From the NCBI RefSeq assembly GCF_000226565.1, contig NC_016041.1, forward strand, positions 3,534,001-3,598,000: a stretch of DNA of 64,000 nucleotides, in the 5' to 3' direction. Position 1 is the first letter of the stretch; every line of letters starts with the position of its first letter. The translations under genes and the position numbers were made by a program. Source of the DNA: Glaciecola nitratireducens FR1064. Lineage in GTDB: Bacteria; Pseudomonadota; Gammaproteobacteria; Enterobacterales; Alteromonadaceae. Below the pieces are notes generated by a model. The model saw nothing but the letters and a program-made list of their open reading frames with translations, had not been told where the DNA came from and searched no databases. Of this stretch, positions 1-9,380 are shown piece after piece.

Positions 1-119
1 TCCATACGGTGGATTTTTCCGCCGTCTTGCTCAAGGATACCAGTGTATTTTTCAATCATGCCTGGCACTTGTTCACTCTGATCAGGGTGAACCATGAATA
101 CGATTTCGTAATGTCGCAT
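1..119 (-). CDS. rpsF: 30S ribosomal protein S6 (N-terminal part)
   Basis: The reverse strand from 119 encodes [20 protein letters not shown] and onwards, the conserved start of ribosomal protein S6. About 39 codons are inside the window and the rest lies to the left. S6 binds 16S rRNA with S18 in the platform of the 30S subunit. A good Shine-Dalgarno (AAGGAG) precedes the ATG, and a strong sigma-70 promoter lies about 85 bp upstream. In gammaproteobacteria rpsF normally leads rpsF-priB-rpsR-rplI, so those genes are expected just off the left edge. Confidence 0.95.
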   Translation of the reverse strand, partial: MRHYEIVFMVHPDQSEQVPGMIEKYTGILEQDGGKIHRM

Positions 120-203
120 TATTGCTCCTTACGGTTGTAGTCTCGCGTAGTGAAGTCGTCTACATGGAGACAAGGAACTGAGATGTTGACTTCAAGGGCG
201 CGC

Positions 204-232
204 ATTATACATAGACAACGTTTGTGCGACAA
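204..232 (-). promoter_or_regulatory. Sigma-70 promoter of the rpsF operon
   Basis: Reading the reverse strand, TTGTCG (complement of 227-232) is followed by exactly 17 bp and then a perfect TATAAT (complement of 204-209) with an upstream TG. This gives a transcription start near 197 and a leader of about 80 nt before rpsF. Strength and spacing suit a ribosomal protein operon. Confidence 0.75.
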
Positions 233-327
233 GCATTTTTAGCTAGGTGCTGCTGTTTTATTGAACATTGATCTTAGCGAAGGTAAATACACCGTTATTA
301 TGACTAACATAAGAACCAAAGAAACCC

Positions 328-2784
328 TTAGAGCAACCAAGCGTAGCTAAATTTCATGAAAATTGATTGATTGTTAGTTTTAAGCTTGTTCAGGTCATCA
401 TTATTATAAGCACTGTCAGCGTAACCGATAAAGAATTTGGAAAGCGGATTAAGTTTGTATGAATAAAGTAATTGAAAGCCTATATCTTTTGAATTAGCGT
501 TTACGTCAATCTCATAGTTATCTTGGTTTCGGCTAATGTCTGAATAGGCCACTGTCACTCTGAAAAATTGTCGCTGATCGAATTGGTAGGTCATGCGAAT
601 ATCCGTCAGGTTAGCAATAAACAAAGGCCGATCATCCGAATCTAATTCACTATAAGTGTGCTGACCGCTTATTTTTAAATGGGTGCCAACGTTAAGCTCA
701 AAACGAGGTTCAATATAAACCTGCTTGCCTAAACGATTATTAACAAAATCAACTGCGTCTCCTTGCCGAATAAAGTTTGCGACAAAGAAGTATTGGTTTG
801 GCCTAGTTTCAGCATAAAAGCTATATGAGGTTTCTTCGAACAAGGTAGTGTTACCATCGATGGCTAAACTATTTGCGTTTTCTCGCAATCCTACTTTATT
901 GCGTTTTCTAGCACCTACTTCCATAAAACTTTGATAGTCACCCGAAATAGTAAACGCGCCTTCTAGTTCCTTTTCTATTAACTCACCATTGGTATTGTGC
1001 GTAATATCCCAATCGCCGTCGATGTTGATGCGATTCCACCATGAATTTTCATTCCACCAGTTGTAGCCACCACCGATAACAGAAACCGTACGATCAATCT
1101 GTGATTGAAAACCTAAGTCCGCTCGGTAGCCTTCATCTGCATATTGATGGCGAGCACGAATATAGTAATCACTTGTTTCACGGCTATAGTCGAGAATGTA
1201 TGACAAACCGTTAAAACTGCCTTCTTTATTAGTGCGTAAAGTGGCTTCGTTGAAATCCGAAGGGTTAAGGCATTCCTCATCACAAAACGTTTTGAACAAT
1301 TCCTGTGGGTATTCTGTTTCTGACGTAATTACTTGAGCTCGCATTGTGTCTTGACCTGTTACGCGATATTTAATATCAAAAGAGCTTAAATAGTTATGAT
1401 AAGTATCGGATTCTCTGAGGGTCAGTACGCTCCCCAAAGACAGGTCGTTAGACAAGTCATAGCGATATCTTGCACCGAAGTTAAGTGATTTTTCATCAAA
1501 CGATGCCACGCTAGAACCTAAGTTTCCAGGCACTAGAAATGTTGTTTGTTGATCGTTTGCTACAAACACACCTAGAGAATGCTTGTCTTTTCGGCCCGTT
1601 ACTTTTAGTCCATAGTCAGGTGCATTGATATTTCTGGTATAGATAAGGTTTTGAAAAGACGAAAAGTAATCAATATTTTCCACAAAGAACGGACGACGTT
1701 CATCGAAAAATAGAGCAAAGGTATTATTGATACTCAACTGGGCAACATCAGCTTCAACCTGCGAGAAATCAGGATTAAGCGTTCCCTGCATGCTGATTTC
1801 AGGTGTGATGGACCAACTCAGGTCTAGGCCTATTTCTTGGTTATTTTCATAATCCCAAGCATTTGTTTGCAAAGGATCGCGGCTTCTTCCAGCAGCAAAA
1901 ACAGCAGTCGGGACAATAGCCAAATTGTCGCCTTGCGTTGCTCCGCTAAAGCCAATGGCAGAACCCATTTGGCAAAGGGTGCAGGCGTTGTTTCTGTCTG
2001 TCGGTAAATGCGATAGCCGGTAACTATCTGAACGCGGGTAAAAACGCACAAACTCAATTCCCCAACGTTTTACCCCTTCAGATTCCTCAAAATTCATGAG
2101 CCGTAAAGGGATCGCCATTTCAACCACATAACCAGCATTAGTAACCCGCCCTTCCGAACGCCAGATACCGTTCCAGCTAGCGCTTTCATTACCCGTCATT
2201 TCGTTTTCTATACTGTCAGTTTGTACACCCAGAGGATTCACAAAATACTGATAAGCCAGACGCCCATCTCCATAGGTGTCTATTTTAACGCCGACCATAT
2301 CTTGACCCCAGGTTTGATCCCGATCACGTAAAAAAACGCGGATGTCTTCTGGGTTTGAGTCTGATGCTATGTAAGCAACGTAGAAGGTTTCGCCATCTTC
2401 GTAAAAGAGAGCATCTGTCGCTACAGGCGGGATTGTATTTTCGAAAGGCTTCACAACATAGTTTAGCGATACTTTACCTGCATTTTTCCATGCAGGCTCG
2501 TCTAGTTTCCCATCAATATTTGCTTGGATATTTTGATATGGAATAGTGACTTTTCCAAAACGGGATTTTTTTAGCTGAGGTGGATTGATTAAAGCTCGTG
2601 TACTGCTATTCGAAGCTTGCGCTGCTACGACTGTGTTTAGGTTTAACAAGCCAACGATTGCAAATAGTACGAGGATTAAGTTGACCAATTTTCGTTTAGA
2701 AGCCCCTTTAAACTTGGAAAGAGCCTTTAAATTACGAAGAACCTGTAGCTTGAACAAAACCATTAGTTTAAAAGCAGTACCCAT
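328..2784 (-). CDS. DUF5916 family protein with N-terminal CBM9-like domain
   Basis: An 818-residue protein if it starts at the ATG at 2784, which has AAGG nine bases upstream; a longer GTG start at 2805 has weaker support. A basic leader of about 35 residues precedes a hydrophobic signal-like segment (LVNLILVLFAIVGLL) ending near VVAAQA. Residues of about 75-270 resemble the carbohydrate-binding family 9-like domain (IDGKLDEPAW, then a FYVAYIASDSNPE-type strand). The remainder is a long beta-strand-rich region with alternating aromatics, as in the DUF5916 outer-membrane barrel-like domain. Families of this type are widespread in marine Bacteroidetes and Alteromonadales, but the substrate is unknown. 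It is transcribed alone, toward rpsF. Family is sure, function is not. Confidence 0.8.
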   Translation of the reverse strand: MGTAFKLMVLFKLQVLRNLKALSKFKGASKRKLVNLILVLFAIVGLLNLNTVVAAQASNSSTRALINPPQLKKSRFGKVTIPYQNIQANIDGKLDEPAWKNAGKVSLNYVVKPFENTIPPVATDALFYEDGETFYVAYIASDSNPEDIRVFLRDRDQTWGQDMVGVKIDTYGDGRLAYQYFVNPLGVQTDSIENEMTGNESASWNGIWRSEGRVTNAGYVVEMAIPLRLMNFEESEGVKRWGIEFVRFYPRSDSYRLSHLPTDRNNACTLCQMGSAIGFSGATQGDNLAIVPTAVFAAGRSRDPLQTNAWDYENNQEIGLDLSWSITPEISMQGTLNPDFSQVEADVAQLSINNTFALFFDERRPFFVENIDYFSSFQNLIYTRNINAPDYGLKVTGRKDKHSLGVFVANDQQTTFLVPGNLGSSVASFDEKSLNFGARYRYDLSNDLSLGSVLTLRESDTYHNYLSSFDIKYRVTGQDTMRAQVITSETEYPQELFKTFCDEECLNPSDFNEATLRTNKEGSFNGLSYILDYSRETSDYYIRARHQYADEGYRADLGFQSQIDRTVSVIGGGYNWWNENSWWNRINIDGDWDITHNTNGELIEKELEGAFTISGDYQSFMEVGARKRNKVGLRENANSLAIDGNTTLFEETSYSFYAETRPNQYFFVANFIRQGDAVDFVNNRLGKQVYIEPRFELNVGTHLKISGQHTYSELDSDDRPLFIANLTDIRMTYQFDQRQFFRVTVAYSDISRNQDNYEIDVNANSKDIGFQLLYSYKLNPLSKFFIGYADSAYNNDDLNKLKTNNQSIFMKFSYAWLL

Positions 2785-3065
2785 TGAAAAACACCTTCTA
2801 ACCACCGAACAAAAGCTCGTCTAAAAACACGGGTGAAGCTTACTGACTTTCCAACGACGTTGCTATGCAAACAAACGTTGAATGCGGGCTAAAATTTGTA
2901 ACAAAGCATATCCTTTAACTTTTAACTTTGGCTATTAGAGGATCGGTATTAGGCAAAAAAGGAGATTCAATAGATTAAGAATCACATTAAATAGTAGTCA
3001 CATTCTGCTTAAGAAAGTAAGCTGTTTATCGCAACAATAATTTCATTTAGTGCAGGAGCATTGCT

Positions 3066-3464
3066 TTGCTAACTCATATTCATCACATTAATTTTGTCGT
3101 AGCTGATTTACAAAAAGCAATTCAATACTTTCAAAAACTGCTTTCTCAACAGGCCACTATTGAGCGCCTTTCAGAACGAAATGTTGAAACGGCACGCTTT
3201 AAGATTGGTGAAAGCCTATTAATTTTAGTGCAGCCGATAACGAATGAAGGTGCTGTTGCGAGTATTTTAAAGAATAAAGGAGAAGGTATATTTTTGCTCT
3301 CACTTGCAACCCTCTCTATTGATGAAACGCTAAAAGATTTCGAATTATCGTATGCAGAAAAAAGAAAAGGCTTAGAAGGATGGTCTGTTTGCGACATTTC
3401 TCCCTATGAACAATTTGGCGCTATTTTGCAATTAACTGAAATGCCACAAAGTAGTTCAAAATGA
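3066..3464 (+). CDS. VOC (glyoxalase/dioxygenase fold) family protein
   Basis: A 132-residue single-module protein starting HIHHINFVVADLQKAIQYFQ, the usual first strand-helix of vicinal-oxygen-chelate proteins (methylmalonyl-CoA epimerase or glyoxalase-like), with a putative metal-ligand His in HHINFVV. The start is TTG at 3066, chosen because AGGAG sits seven bases upstream at 3054-3058 and no in-frame ATG lies near. The second half (WSVCDISPYEQFGAILQL) lacks a clear canonical Glu ligand for glyoxalase I, so the reaction is not assigned. It precedes the sigma-54-controlled operon but ends about 95 bp before that promoter, so it is probably a separate unit. Confidence 0.65.
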   Translation: MLTHIHHINFVVADLQKAIQYFQKLLSQQATIERLSERNVETARFKIGESLLILVQPITNEGAVASILKNKGEGIFLLSLATLSIDETLKDFELSYAEKRKGLEGWSVCDISPYEQFGAILQLTEMPQSSSK

Positions 3465-3559
3465 ACTAAATTAATTCACTTTGAAAAATACAAGCAATAA
3501 CACCCCGCCCGAAAAACATTAAACAATTGATTTTAATGTATTTTATTTTTTTGGATTAT

Positions 3560-3576
3560 TTGGCACGAAGCATGCT
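3560..3576 (+). promoter_or_regulatory. Sigma-54 (-24/-12) promoter
   Basis: TTGGCACGAAGCATGCT matches the sigma-54 consensus TTGGCACGNNNNTTGCW at every defined position except one (A for T just before the -12 GC). The invariant GG (3562-3563) and GC (3574-3575) are separated by the required 10 bp. Transcription would start near 3587, about 46 nt before the PrpR-type activator gene at 3633. The regulator therefore appears to sit inside the operon it would be expected to activate. Confidence 0.8.
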
Positions 3577-3585
3577 TTAATGTAG

Positions 3586-3608
3586 TTTGTAAACAAATCG
3601 TAAACAAA
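3586..3608 (+). promoter_or_regulatory. Candidate operator: GTAAACAAA direct repeat with dyad
   Basis: GTAAACAAA occurs at 3589-3597 and again at 3600-3608, an 11-bp period placing both copies on one face of the helix. The first copy also lies in the dyad TTTGT-AA-ACAAA (3586-3597). The repeat lies at and just downstream of the predicted sigma-54 start point. It could be a site for autoregulation or for a second regulator; no assignment is possible from sequence alone. Confidence 0.4.
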
Positions 3609-3632
3609 ACTTCAAAGGCTTGTATCGCGCTA

Positions 3633-5504
3633 ATGTATCAATCAGCTAAAATACGTATTTTAATATTCGGTCATAAAGAGTTTAGTCAGCTGTTAAGCAG
3701 TGTTTTGACTGACATAGAAAACAGTGCTGAATGCCGGATCGTAGATGCTATTGTAGGTACCATCGACGAAGCTAATAAGCACGTCAGTTTATTTAATCCT
3801 GATGTTGTCATAAGCGCGGGAAGCAATGCCTCTTATTTAAAAACAGCACTGAATGTTCCGGTACTGTCAATTCCTGTGACCGAATCTGACATTGTTTCTG
3901 CTGTCGCCAAAGCTTCCATTGTTAGTCGAAACGTTCACGTTATTACGTTCGATGACTACAGCAGTCTCGTTGAATTATTAAATCAAAACACTGCAATTAA
4001 CATCAAACATAGTAGGTATGAAACAGCGGAAGAAGCGAAACAAATTTACCAACTATCAAAACTAACGTCCGACAATGTTGTTGTCGGGGCGAGCTTAGTT
4101 TGCGGACTAGCATCTCAAAATAACATAAAATCATTTTTAATTTATTCTAAAGAGTCATGTAGAGCGATTTTAAAAGAAGCGGCAGAAATCGGTCGCAATC
4201 AAAGAGACCAAATTCACTCAAAAGCCATACACCGTTGGCTTAATGAGGATTCTAAAACGCCAATTCTGGTTGTAGATAATTACACTAACATGCTGACCTC
4301 AAATGCAGCAGCAGACGTCGAATTTGCAATTGACTCAAATAGTAAACAGCAAATTTTAGAACTTCTTCATAGCAGCCAATTCACAGATATCTCTGACGGC
4401 AAGTGCAGACTAAACCAAGCTGACTGGTGGTTTCACAAAGACACGATTGAGATGGCAAGTCACCGCTTTGAAATCTATCAGTTCTATGCTCAAACACCCT
4501 CTATTTGCGCGGCGCCAAGCACAACAAAACCAACACAACCTTTGATTTACCGTTCACAAATAATGGGTAATTTAATAGAGCGGACCGACCTATATGCTCA
4601 CTCTCCTAGCCACGTATTAATCATCGGAGAATCGGGCACAGGAAAAGAAATGATTGCTAAGCGCATTCACCAAAACAGTCAATTTTCCGAAGGCCAGTTT
4701 GTAGCTATTAATTGCGCAGCAATGCCCAGTGAGCTATTCGAAGGTGAGTTATTTGGCTACGTTGAAGGTTCATTCACAGGCTCGAAACGCGGCGGGAAGC
4801 ATGGCCTACTCTATGAAGCTGAAAATGGTGTATTGTTTTTAGATGAAGTAGGTGAGCTAAGTCTCCCTCAGCAAGCGAAACTCTTGCGCGTTATACAAGA
4901 AAAGTCATATCGCCCTATTGGTTCTCATAAAGAATTCAAAGTGAACCTAAAAATCATTGCTGCCACCAATCGACCGCTTGCTGATGAAGTTAAAAAAGGA
5001 TTATTTAGAGACGATCTATATTACCGACTCAACGTGCTGTGTATCAATATTCCTTCTTTGAGAGACCGCAAAGAAGATATCGTGAACATCACTAAATCAA
5101 AGTTGCATGCACTTAATTTTGGTGAGTTGTCTAGCGAAACCCTCGAAAATATTGCCCTTCATGTAACCCCTATTTTTGAAACTTACGATTGGCCCGGGAA
5201 TATCAGAGAGCTCGAAAATATTATAGAGCGTTTATTGGTTTATTGTTCTGTCCATCAGGACCCTGACAGCAAAAAAGTAACTGAACTTTTACAAGAATTA
5301 GCGCCTGAGTTGTTTGTGGATGCGCAAATTGAAACAACCGGAGAGCTTGCAAAACACGAACATGAGTTAGTGATGCAGGCGATGAATAAATTCAACGGAA
5401 ACAAAGAACTTGTTGCACAGTTTCTTGGCATAAGCCAAACAACTTTGTGGCGACGTTTGAAACGCTTTAGTAAAAATAACCAAAGGGGACAACAACATGC
5501 GTAA
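3633..5504 (+). CDS. Sigma-54-dependent activator, PrpR type
   Basis: A 623-residue enhancer-binding protein. Residues 1-200 resemble the PrpR_N sensor domain (VISAGSNASYLKTALNVPVLSIPVTESDIVSAV region), which in PrpR relatives binds a small acid-type effector. The AAA+ domain carries Walker A GESGTGKE at 332-339, a GSFTGS loop at 379-384 (variant of GAFTGA that contacts sigma-54), and Walker B VLFLDEVGEL. A Fis-type helix-turn-helix (NKELVAQFLGISQTTLWRRLKRF) ends the protein. A near-consensus sigma-54 promoter lies immediately upstream and the gene overlaps the TonB receptor gene by 8 nt, so it heads its own target operon. Class is certain; the effector is unknown. Confidence 0.9.
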   Translation: MYQSAKIRILIFGHKEFSQLLSSVLTDIENSAECRIVDAIVGTIDEANKHVSLFNPDVVISAGSNASYLKTALNVPVLSIPVTESDIVSAVAKASIVSRNVHVITFDDYSSLVELLNQNTAINIKHSRYETAEEAKQIYQLSKLTSDNVVVGASLVCGLASQNNIKSFLIYSKESCRAILKEAAEIGRNQRDQIHSKAIHRWLNEDSKTPILVVDNYTNMLTSNAAADVEFAIDSNSKQQILELLHSSQFTDISDGKCRLNQADWWFHKDTIEMASHRFEIYQFYAQTPSICAAPSTTKPTQPLIYRSQIMGNLIERTDLYAHSPSHVLIIGESGTGKEMIAKRIHQNSQFSEGQFVAINCAAMPSELFEGELFGYVEGSFTGSKRGGKHGLLYEAENGVLFLDEVGELSLPQQAKLLRVIQEKSYRPIGSHKEFKVNLKIIAATNRPLADEVKKGLFRDDLYYRLNVLCINIPSLRDRKEDIVNITKSKLHALNFGELSSETLENIALHVTPIFETYDWPGNIRELENIIERLLVYCSVHQDPDSKKVTELLQELAPELFVDAQIETTGELAKHEHELVMQAMNKFNGNKELVAQFLGISQTTLWRRLKRFSKNNQRGQQHA

Positions 5505-8085
5505 ATTCGCCCATAGTAAAATTGGAAGCGCAGTGGCTTTATCGATGCTAGCAGGCTCATATACATTGGCAGGCAGTGCACTTGCTCAAGAATCACAGGC
5601 GACGGACAAAGAGGACACGATAGAAATAATCAGTATCTCTCGAAAAAGACCTGAAAGTCTGCAGGAAGTGCCAATTGCCGTTAGTGCGTTGTCAGCACGA
5701 GACATTGAAACAGCGGGCATTGAAAGACCAGGTGACTTTATTGCATTAGTCCCTAACGTCAATATCGTTGATGCAGCTAATGTGGGTGATACGCAAGTCA
5801 ATATCAGAGGAATTGTATCGACTAGAGATGCAGAGTCGACATTTGCTTATGTTGTGGACGGTGTGTTGATGACCAACCCCAACGGATTCAACGGCGAGTT
5901 GCTCGACATTGCACAAATTGAAATTTTGAAAGGGCCACAGGGTGCACTCTATGGCCGAAACGCAGTTGCTGGCGCGATCTTAGTCACAACAACGCTGCCG
6001 AGCGAAGAGTTTGAAGGCAGTGTTAAAATTGGCGCCGGTAATGCGGGTATTAAGCGTATTAACGGAATTATGAGTGGAGCTTTGAGCGACAATGTAAGAG
6101 GTCGTTTGACAGCAAGCTACAACAGTATGGACGGACACTATGAGAATATTCTTACTGGTCGAGACGATGTTGTTGATTACCTAGAAGATACGACAATCAA
6201 GGGTCGCTTGATGTGGGACGTATCCGACGAACTTACTTTAGATATCCGTGCCGGACTATCAAAAGTGGAAGGCGGTGCTCTCAACTATAATGCCGTATTC
6301 GCCCTACCCTCTTTCGTAAATGCATTTAACCAACCCGCTTATAACGCCAATGTAAACGACCACGAATTTACTTTCGCATTTAATGTTCCTGGAGAAAATG
6401 AACAAGATACGACCGAGTTTTCACTCAAAGCTGATTGGGACCTAGATGGCTACGATGTTACTGGCGTACTCTCGTATAACGATTTAGAAGAATACTTATT
6501 AGCTGATGGCACAAGCGCTTCTTTTTACGGGTATGAAGTGACGCCGCAATGTCAGACAGACCGCGCAACATTAAACAACACACCTACTGCTCTTGGCGGC
6601 GCAAATAGAACTGATTTATTCGGTGAATTTTTTGCTCCATTCGGTGTATTCCCTCCCGGTGTCGAATTTACAGGTGTTTACGGCCCATTTACCCCTACAG
6701 CATGTGATGGTTATCAATATCAAGAGCGTAGCCAATCTGACTTTAGTGGAGAGATACGAGTAGCATCAGATGACAATGACGCAGAGCTGCGTTGGATAGC
6801 AGGTGTTTATTTTGCTGAAATAGAGCGTGACGTGGTTGTTGCCTATGGTGCTGATCAAGGTCAAGGTTTCCTGCGTCAACCATATATTGCACCGACTGGA
6901 CCAAACCCAACCGATTTGCTGTTCAATGACACTTTCGATACCTCTGTCCTTTCTGCCTTTGGTCAGATTGAATATGATCTTAACGACAAAACGGAGTTAG
7001 CGGTAGCCTTACGCTACGACTATGAGGATAGAAGCGTATCTAACAACGTACCTAATGTCAGTGCTTCAGGCCTAAATGTGAATACCTTTGTAAATGGTGT
7101 ATTAGGTCCAATTAACCCCGCATTCAATGCAAGCCCTAATGGGATCCCAGATAGAAGTCGTTCCTTTTCACAGCTTCAGCCAAAAGTCACCCTGAGCTAT
7201 GAATTGAGTGACAACCTTAACTCGTACGCTAGTTATGGTGTTGGCTTTAGAAGCGGTGGTTTCAACTCTATAGGGACTAAAGCTACGCTTGATTTTTGGT
7301 TCAATAGCTCAGACGCAGGTAATACTCCAGGAGACGCTGTTAACGCCCAATTGTTAGTGAATGACGAGTACGACAAAGAAGTCACTACGAATATCGAACT
7401 TGGCCTTAAATCTAAATTAATGGACGGTAAAGTCAGAATCAACGGTGCGGTATTTAGAACAACCGTTGACGATAATCAATTTTTTGAATTTTTTGCTGGA
7501 CCATTTGGATTATTAAGAGCGGTTACAACAATCGAAGAGCTTGAAATCCAAGGATTTGAATTAGATATTGCTGCTGATATTACTGATACATTTAAAGTGT
7601 TTGGTGGCTTGGGATTGCTTGATTCTGAAATAAAAGAAAACCGCAATCGTCCTGTGACGGTTGGCAATAAAGCACCTCAATCTCCTGATACAACCTACAC
7701 CTTAGGCTTCAGTTATGAGCAGCCAGTGAGTGATGAATATTGGGTAACTACGCGAGTGGATTACCAATACACAGGGGAAACTTTTTTCCACACGCTTCAA
7801 GGTGAACAAACTCCTACTATTTGGGATTTCTTTGGAACACTTGGCGGAGGCGTTCCACCGGGTCCACATCCACAGAGCTTTGAAAATGCAAAACGAGATT
7901 CGTTCTCTACATTGAACGCCCGTATTGCGCTTGAGGCTGAAACATGGACATTAGCAATTTATGGTAAAAACATTACCGATGAGAAGTACCTTCAAGAAGT
8001 TATTCCTACTCCAGAGTTTGGTGGCTCTTTTCTGCACCCTTCTGCGCAGGCAGAGTACGGTGTTGAATTCACTTATAACTTTTAA
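5497..8085 (+). CDS. TonB-dependent receptor
   Basis: An 862-residue outer-membrane active transporter. A signal peptide (residues 1-30, ending GSALAQ) is followed by a TonB-box-like stretch (DTIEIISISRKRPESLQEVPIAVSAL), a plug domain (VDGVLMTNPNGFNGELLDIAQIEILKGPQGALYGRNAVAGAI) and a barrel ending with the terminal aromatic YNF. It lacks an obvious FecA-type signalling extension. The ATG overlaps the end of the activator gene by 8 nt and has AGGGG upstream, so the two are translationally coupled. Its place at the head of the catabolic genes indicates that it imports the operon's substrate, which is probably scarce or too large for porins. The substrate is not predictable from sequence. Confidence 0.93.
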   Translation: MRKFAHSKIGSAVALSMLAGSYTLAGSALAQESQATDKEDTIEIISISRKRPESLQEVPIAVSALSARDIETAGIERPGDFIALVPNVNIVDAANVGDTQVNIRGIVSTRDAESTFAYVVDGVLMTNPNGFNGELLDIAQIEILKGPQGALYGRNAVAGAILVTTTLPSEEFEGSVKIGAGNAGIKRINGIMSGALSDNVRGRLTASYNSMDGHYENILTGRDDVVDYLEDTTIKGRLMWDVSDELTLDIRAGLSKVEGGALNYNAVFALPSFVNAFNQPAYNANVNDHEFTFAFNVPGENEQDTTEFSLKADWDLDGYDVTGVLSYNDLEEYLLADGTSASFYGYEVTPQCQTDRATLNNTPTALGGANRTDLFGEFFAPFGVFPPGVEFTGVYGPFTPTACDGYQYQERSQSDFSGEIRVASDDNDAELRWIAGVYFAEIERDVVVAYGADQGQGFLRQPYIAPTGPNPTDLLFNDTFDTSVLSAFGQIEYDLNDKTELAVALRYDYEDRSVSNNVPNVSASGLNVNTFVNGVLGPINPAFNASPNGIPDRSRSFSQLQPKVTLSYELSDNLNSYASYGVGFRSGGFNSIGTKATLDFWFNSSDAGNTPGDAVNAQLLVNDEYDKEVTTNIELGLKSKLMDGKVRINGAVFRTTVDDNQFFEFFAGPFGLLRAVTTIEELEIQGFELDIAADITDTFKVFGGLGLLDSEIKENRNRPVTVGNKAPQSPDTTYTLGFSYEQPVSDEYWVTTRVDYQYTGETFFHTLQGEQTPTIWDFFGTLGGGVPPGPHPQSFENAKRDSFSTLNARIALEAETWTLAIYGKNITDEKYLQEVIPTPEFGGSFLHPSAQAEYGVEFTYNF

Positions 8086-8165
8086 GCTTTAGTGGAAATG
8101 GACTTGAAGTGAGAAAGCTTGCTTCAAGTTCAATATCAAAAGTAATTCTTGAATTGGAGAAAGTC

Positions 8166-9380
8166 ATGAATAAACCACTTGCTGGTTTACGCGTTATCGA
8201 TTTAACGCACATGTTATCTGGCCCATATTGCGCAATGATACTTGCAGATTTAGGCGCAGAAACAATAAAAGTTGAGCCTTTGCAGGGCGAAGGCACACGT
8301 AAACTATTAGCAACTGATCCCAAAAACTCTCTCGAGGGCATGGGCGCGTACTACATAACATTAAATCGCAACAAGCAAAGCATCTGCATAGATTTAAAAA
8401 GTGAAGCCGGCAAACAAGTTTTTTATGAATTAGTGAAAGAGTCTGATGTTGTTGTTAATAATTTCGGCGCTGGCGTTCCTGCACGCCTTGGCATTGACTA
8501 TGACACTTTAAGTCAAATCAATCCTAAAATTATTACCTGCAGCATTACCGGGTTTGGCAGCAATGGTCCAAAATATAAAAGGCCAGCCTTCGACCAAGTT
8601 GCACAGGCGACGGGTGGCGGTATGTCAATTACAGGGACAGATAAAAACAATCCTGTACGCGCGGGTATTCCGATTGGTGATCTTGGCGGTGGTATGTTTG
8701 CTGTTATGGGTATTCAATCAGCAATAATAGAGCGTGCGACTAGCGGTAAGGGGCAAGATGTCGATATTTCTATGCTCGATTGCCAAGTTTCTATGTTGAA
8801 TTATATGGCAACTATGCACTTTTTATCTGGTGACGATCCTTATCCTATCGGCAACTCTCATTTTGTTCATGTGCCATACAACACTTATCGAACCAGCGAT
8901 GGCTTTATTGTTATTGCCGTTATTACGGATAATTTCTGGAAAAACTTGAATGAAGTGGTCAAGTGCCCCGAGTTTGACGATCCTAAATATGACGGACAAC
9001 CAGGCAGATTTGCAGCAAAAGACTACATTGATGACAAGTTAAACGAAGTATTGAGTCAACATTCGACTGTTCACTGGATCTCGCAGTTGGAAGCAAAACG
9101 CATCCCTTGTGCTCCCGTCAATAATCTCTCTGACGCTTTGAGTGATGAACAAGTGTTACACCGAAATATGGTTGTTGATTTAAAACACCCAAACGGAAGT
9201 TCAACAAAAGGACCCGGTAATCCAATAAAGTTTTCGCGTACCAATGAGGAGACTTTTGAAGCGGCACCTACTTTAGGTCAAGATACACAAACAGTATTAT
9301 CCGAGCTACTGCATATGTCGCAAGAACGCATCGACTCACTAGTCGCCGAGGGTGCGATTAAGGGGAGCAGCAATGATTAA
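8166..9380 (+). CDS. CaiB/BaiF class III CoA-transferase
   Basis: A 404-residue protein from the ATG at 8166 (GGAG nine bases upstream); an upstream GTG at 8109 is less likely because the family starts with LAGLRVIDLTHMLSGPYCAMILADLGAETIKVE. The class III motif surrounds the probable catalytic Asp205 (SMLDCQVSML), which forms the aspartyl-CoA anhydride. Enzymes of this class move CoA from succinyl-CoA or a similar donor to an organic acid; human SUGCT, for example, uses glutarate and 3-hydroxy-3-methylglutarate. The gene overlaps the HMG-CoA-lyase-like gene by 8 nt, so its product is plausibly the lyase substrate. The exact acid is unknown. Confidence 0.9.
   Translation: MNKPLAGLRVIDLTHMLSGPYCAMILADLGAETIKVEPLQGEGTRKLLATDPKNSLEGMGAYYITLNRNKQSICIDLKSEAGKQVFYELVKESDVVVNNFGAGVPARLGIDYDTLSQINPKIITCSITGFGSNGPKYKRPAFDQVAQATGGGMSITGTDKNNPVRAGIPIGDLGGGMFAVMGIQSAIIERATSGKGQDVDISMLDCQVSMLNYMATMHFLSGDDPYPIGNSHFVHVPYNTYRTSDGFIVIAVITDNFWKNLNEVVKCPEFDDPKYDGQPGRFAAKDYIDDKLNEVLSQHSTVHWISQLEAKRIPCAPVNNLSDALSDEQVLHRNMVVDLKHPNGSSTKGPGNPIKFSRTNEETFEAAPTLGQDTQTVLSELLHMSQERIDSLVAEGAIKGSSND

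Noticed and set aside
5255-5596. A 113-codon reverse frame over the activator and receptor junction
   Set aside because: Antisense to well-supported coding sequence with no protein-like motifs.
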